NCBI GenBank assembly: GCA_000531095.1
Contig: HG799464.1
Span: 630,476-687,189, forward strand
DNA: 56,714 bases
Direction of reading: 5' to 3'
Origin: Gemmata massiliana
Lineage (GTDB): Bacteria > Planctomycetota > Planctomycetia > Gemmatales > Gemmataceae
The translations under genes and the position numbers were made by a program. Within the stretch, counting starts at the first letter, position 1, and each line of letters opens with the position of its first letter. Of this stretch, positions 54,399 to 56,714 are shown piece by piece. The notes under the pieces are model-generated. The model saw only the letters and a list, made by a program, of their open reading frames with translations. It ran no database searches and had not been told where the DNA came from.

Positions 54399-54528
54399 CG
54401 GGAATGCGGAGCGCGAGACGGAATACTTACTGCTGCTGCACGAAGAACACAAGCGTGACGCGCCCGGCTCGTTCCTGAGCAACATTATCGGCTACATCAT
54501 GCGCCGGCTCACCGCGCTGACCAAGTAG
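54399..54528 (+). pseudogene. STAND/TPR protein, 3' end displaced by the two IS elements
   Basis: Beyond the insertions the frame resumes as SGNAERETEYLLLLHEEHKR, then APGSFLSNIIGYIMRRLTAL and stops at 54528. Joined to FVWRL at 52066 through a single TTAG it reads RLSGNAERE without a gap. The distance from 48967 to 54528, minus the 2332 bases of inserted sequence and plus one for the -1 slip, is 3231, exactly 1077 codons. The native gene can therefore be rebuilt precisely. Confidence 0.88.
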
Positions 54529-54660
54529 CCTCGTAGTACTCCGGTCGAAGAACGGGTGCTCTCGCCCCATCAACTCAAACAGCACGTCTCGACGCCCGCC
54601 AAGCGTCCGACGGCCACATCTACCCGAAAGTAGACCGCTGGCATCGGTATATTTGTCGCC

Positions 54661-54701
54661 TAAATATCTGATAAAAACGTGGCACTATACTTGGGAGCGG
54701 C
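54661..54701 (+). repeat. 41-bp direct repeat, right copy
   Basis: TAAATATCTGATAAAAACGT and the following bases match 45493-45533 at 32 of 41 positions, in the same orientation. It lies in the 236-bp gap between the end of the STAND/TPR gene and the stop of the second integrase. TATACTT inside it resembles a -10 box, but no plus-strand gene follows. Confidence 0.7.
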
Positions 54702-54764
54702 TTATCCCTCACCCACCCTGACCGTCCGAATAATCCGTGGCTCCGTTGCTGGTACAAAGCCGCG

Positions 54765-56216
54765 TTACTGATCGGCACCGCTTCGAAGCGCGATGACCCG
54801 CCGGTTGATGGCGTCGAGCAGTGGTTCCCACTCCCGCTCGAGCGCCGCGGAGTAGTGCCGGCGGAGTTGGTCGAGGTGGGTGTACGCGACCAGCGCCGCC
54901 TTCCCGGGCGCGTGGCCCATCAGGTACCGCACGTACGCCTCAGGCACGCCGGCGTTGTTGAGCGTCGTGGCGAACAGATGGCGCAGGTCCTTGAGGGTTG
55001 CGGCCGCCGGCCACCCCAAGCCGTTCGCCGCCTTCGCGAACTCGCCCCGCACGTGGTCGTAGTCCAACCCGCCCGCGTCCCGGAACACCCCCTCTCGAAC
55101 GTGGGCGCGTTCCACCGCCGTCTTCGCGTTCGTCCGGTCGCACCGCGTCTGGTACGCGCCGATCAACTCCGCGAGTGACGCCCCGCGAAGCGGCATCGTC
55201 TCCCGGTCCTCGGTGACCGACCGCCGCTCGAGGACGAGTCCTTTCTCTTTCCCGGCGCGGAACAGTTCCCAGAACGGTTCCAATCCTTCCAGGAGCGGGA
55301 ACCGCTTGTCCCGTCGGCCTTTGGTCAGCAGGCCGAGTTCGGGCACGCAGGGCACCGACAGCCACCCGTCGCGCAGGTGATCGGCGAACAGCGCGCACGG
55401 CTCGGCCGCGCGCAGCCCGAAGACGAGAACCGGGACGAACAGCCGCAACTGGAACGCGTCGCAGGCGCGCACCAGTTCGACCGCCATCGGGAGCGTGACG
55501 TCGGGCGCCGCGAGCGGGTCGCCCTTGAGTACTGGTGTCCTCGGCCCAGATCGGAGGAACGGGTTGCGAAACCCCTCCGGCAACAGCCCGCCGCGGTCCG
55601 GGTCGCACCCCCAGGCGAACACCGCGCGGACCGCGTCCGTCACGAAATGCGTACCGCGCATCCGCCGGGTGGCGCCGGGCCGCCCGTTGCCGGTGACCTC
55701 GCGGGTCGTCAGGAACGCCGCGAACTCGAGCCGAAACGCGCGGTCGACCGCTCCGGCCGCTGAGTACCTCTTGACGACCTGGGGTTGAGCGGTGAAGGCG
55801 GTGTAGTGCCGCAGGGCACCTTCGTACCGCCGAACCGTCTTCGGATCGACCTCGCCGGCGTCGGCCCGCCGTCCGAGGTCGGCCAGGTAGTGCCCGACCA
55901 GGTCCGCGTGGCCGACCCGCCGGGCACGGCCCGCACCGGCCGTCCGCACGGTGCCGATCCGCTCGTCGATTTCCCGGGCGCGGGTCAGGGCCGCGAGCAG
56001 GTCGCCGACGATCCGCTCAGACACGTTCTTCTTCGCGCCGGGGTCCCACCAGTTGAGCAGGAAGTGGCCCGCGCGCTGGTACACGCGAACCTTCTGCGGC
56101 GGCGCGATGCCGGTCGGGAAGGCGACGAACCGGTGCCAGCGGTGCGTGTCGCCGTACCGCTCCGACCAAGACGGGGTCGGCGACCCGACCGCGGGTGTTT
56201 CGCCGGGAATGGACAT
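54765..56216 (-). CDS. Tyrosine recombinase/integrase, second copy of the island
   Basis: The ATG at 56216 (MSIPGETPAVGSPTPSWSERYG) is preferred; the open frame runs further upstream without a ribosome-binding site. The product has about 483 residues. The core-binding domain covers about 100-210 (RRYEGALRHYTAFTAQPQVV). The catalytic domain has VFGLRAAEPCALFADHL (first Arg), LKDLRHLFATTLNNAG (box II, with Lys for His), YLMGHAPGKAALVAYTHL with the nucleophile Tyr. It is distinct in sequence from the integrase at 44134 but shares the Lys substitution. It faces the first integrase across the island and may belong to a second, overlapping element. Confidence 0.9.
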   Translation of the reverse strand: MSIPGETPAVGSPTPSWSERYGDTHRWHRFVAFPTGIAPPQKVRVYQRAGHFLLNWWDPGAKKNVSERIVGDLLAALTRAREIDERIGTVRTAGAGRARRVGHADLVGHYLADLGRRADAGEVDPKTVRRYEGALRHYTAFTAQPQVVKRYSAAGAVDRAFRLEFAAFLTTREVTGNGRPGATRRMRGTHFVTDAVRAVFAWGCDPDRGGLLPEGFRNPFLRSGPRTPVLKGDPLAAPDVTLPMAVELVRACDAFQLRLFVPVLVFGLRAAEPCALFADHLRDGWLSVPCVPELGLLTKGRRDKRFPLLEGLEPFWELFRAGKEKGLVLERRSVTEDRETMPLRGASLAELIGAYQTRCDRTNAKTAVERAHVREGVFRDAGGLDYDHVRGEFAKAANGLGWPAAATLKDLRHLFATTLNNAGVPEAYVRYLMGHAPGKAALVAYTHLDQLRRHYSAALEREWEPLLDAINRRVIALRSGADQ

Positions 56217-56655
56217 CACAAGGCATCCGTACCCACCCTCTGCCCCCGAACCGTTCGAGTGCCGCGGGTTCGCCCCGTAGGCATCCGCGCCGGCAAAAAT
56301 CCGTGATGGCGTGCCATCGCAGACTGGACCGCTCCCGACGCCGAGAGAGTTCGGCACAGTGCCAACGATCAATCGCATGACAGGCCGAATCTTTCGTTTC
56401 ACTTCGAGTACAAGGCAATCGCGCCCACCGAGACCGGTTCGAGCCCCAGCCCAACGGGCAGTAACGGCAAAACTGTTGTGAATCCCAGGCCCCGCATCGT
56501 CCGGGTAGCCGGGCGCTTTTCGTGCGCCGTGGTACACCCAGGCCTTCCGGCTCTCGCGACCTCACGCCGAGGAGCGTCCCACGGTCGCACACCCGTTCTG
56601 CGTCGGTCGGCACAACGCCGACCGACGCGGTTCCATTTTTGAGAGGAGGTTCGAC
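56217..56655. other. Divergent intergenic region, 439 bp
   Basis: This region separates the second integrase from a plus-strand gene that begins at 56656. The minus-strand open frame to 56537 shows no domain similarity. A GGTTCGAGCCCC string near 56437 resembles a tRNA T arm, but no acceptor or anticodon arm can be built around it. Otherwise I see nothing. Confidence 0.45.
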
Positions 56656-56714
56656 ATGTTGACTTGCGGCAACCACAAACTGGGCCGGCGCCGGATCTGG
56701 GGCTTCTCGCTCCC
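56656..56714 (+). CDS. Start of an unidentified gene, cut by the window edge
   Basis: An ATG at 56656 is preceded six bases upstream by GAGAGGAGG, the best ribosome-binding site in the window. The first 19 residues are MLTCGNHKLGRRRIWGFSL, then the sequence ends. I do not recognise the family from this stub. It is divergent from the second integrase and may be cargo of the island beyond the window. Confidence 0.7.
   Translation, partial: MLTCGNHKLGRRRIWGFSL

Noticed and set aside
56420..56480. Possible tRNA or attachment site near GGTTCGAGCCCC
   Set aside because: No matching acceptor, D or anticodon arms can be drawn around it, and it does not match the 3' end of the tRNA-Ser gene.
1..56714. 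CRISPR array
   Set aside because: No regularly spaced short repeats were found. The CCTCCA array has no spacers, and the 33-bp repeat has only two copies.

Overview
The window is high-GC planctomycete DNA, most likely from the family Gemmataceae (Gemmata and relatives). The planctomycete hallmarks are a PSCyt1/DUF1549/DUF1553 cytochrome-type protein followed by a Tat-exported DUF1501 protein, two DUF1559 pseudopilin-like proteins, exported ThuA and CBM9-like proteins, a protein kinase-fold protein with a C-terminal membrane anchor, and a very dense insertion-sequence load. No genus or species can be fixed from the sequence alone.

Layout. 1-2.8 kb is a nest of mobile DNA: an IS630-family transposase gene is split by a second IS630-type element, carries a 122-bp MITE in its slippery A-run, and has an internally deleted ISAs1 element inserted just upstream of its start. 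3.0-7.3 kb holds the PSCyt1/PSD1 gene (frameshifted in a G-run) and its DUF1501 partner. 7.4-15 kb is an envelope and isoprenoid neighbourhood: SH3/TPR protein, Kdo hydroxylase-like protein, short squalene-hopene cyclase-like enzyme, ThuA protein, DUF116-polyprenyl synthase fusion and a chorismate lyase-like protein, with two related REP-like palindromes. 15-17.6 kb is an IS scar (ISAs1 tail, IS256, IS3 orfA). 17.6-36.9 kb is ordinary chromosome: CBM9-like, PAC2, a 1118-aa membrane protein, a pseudokinase, a TIM-barrel isomerase, trpC, a GT87-like glycosyltransferase, dapF, a SWIM mini-protein, an RluA-type pseudouridine synthase, a DUF1559-lipoprotein-DUF1559 operon and a PYROXD2-like oxidoreductase. 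37-43.6 kb is an IS graveyard (IS701, IS4/Tn5-like, two IS630 pieces, two ISAs1 pieces), with every transposase broken.

43.9-56.7 kb looks like an integrated island. It starts at a tRNA-Ser(CGA) gene followed by a tyrosine recombinase, and has a second recombinase, facing the first, near the right edge. Between them lies a five-gene co-directional operon: GHKL ATPase, STAS-like (DUF4325-type) plus winged-helix protein, small unknown protein, Cys-rich DUF4417-like protein, and a metallophosphoesterase joined by a canonical A AAA AAC slippery site to a STAND-like NTPase/TPR protein. Two IS elements (IS701, then IS5) landed in the same TTAG near the 3' end of the last gene. Removing them and applying one -1 shift gives a single 1076-aa reading frame with no stray stop. 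This phosphoesterase-STAND-TPR module with a GHKL/STAS pair is the best candidate for an undescribed system, plausibly anti-phage or stress signalling. That function is inference, and this copy is now inactivated.

The window is also rich in recoding sites: CTT TGA C in an IS630, A6 in another IS630, A AAG GGG in both IS701 and IS5, and A AAA AAC in the island gene.
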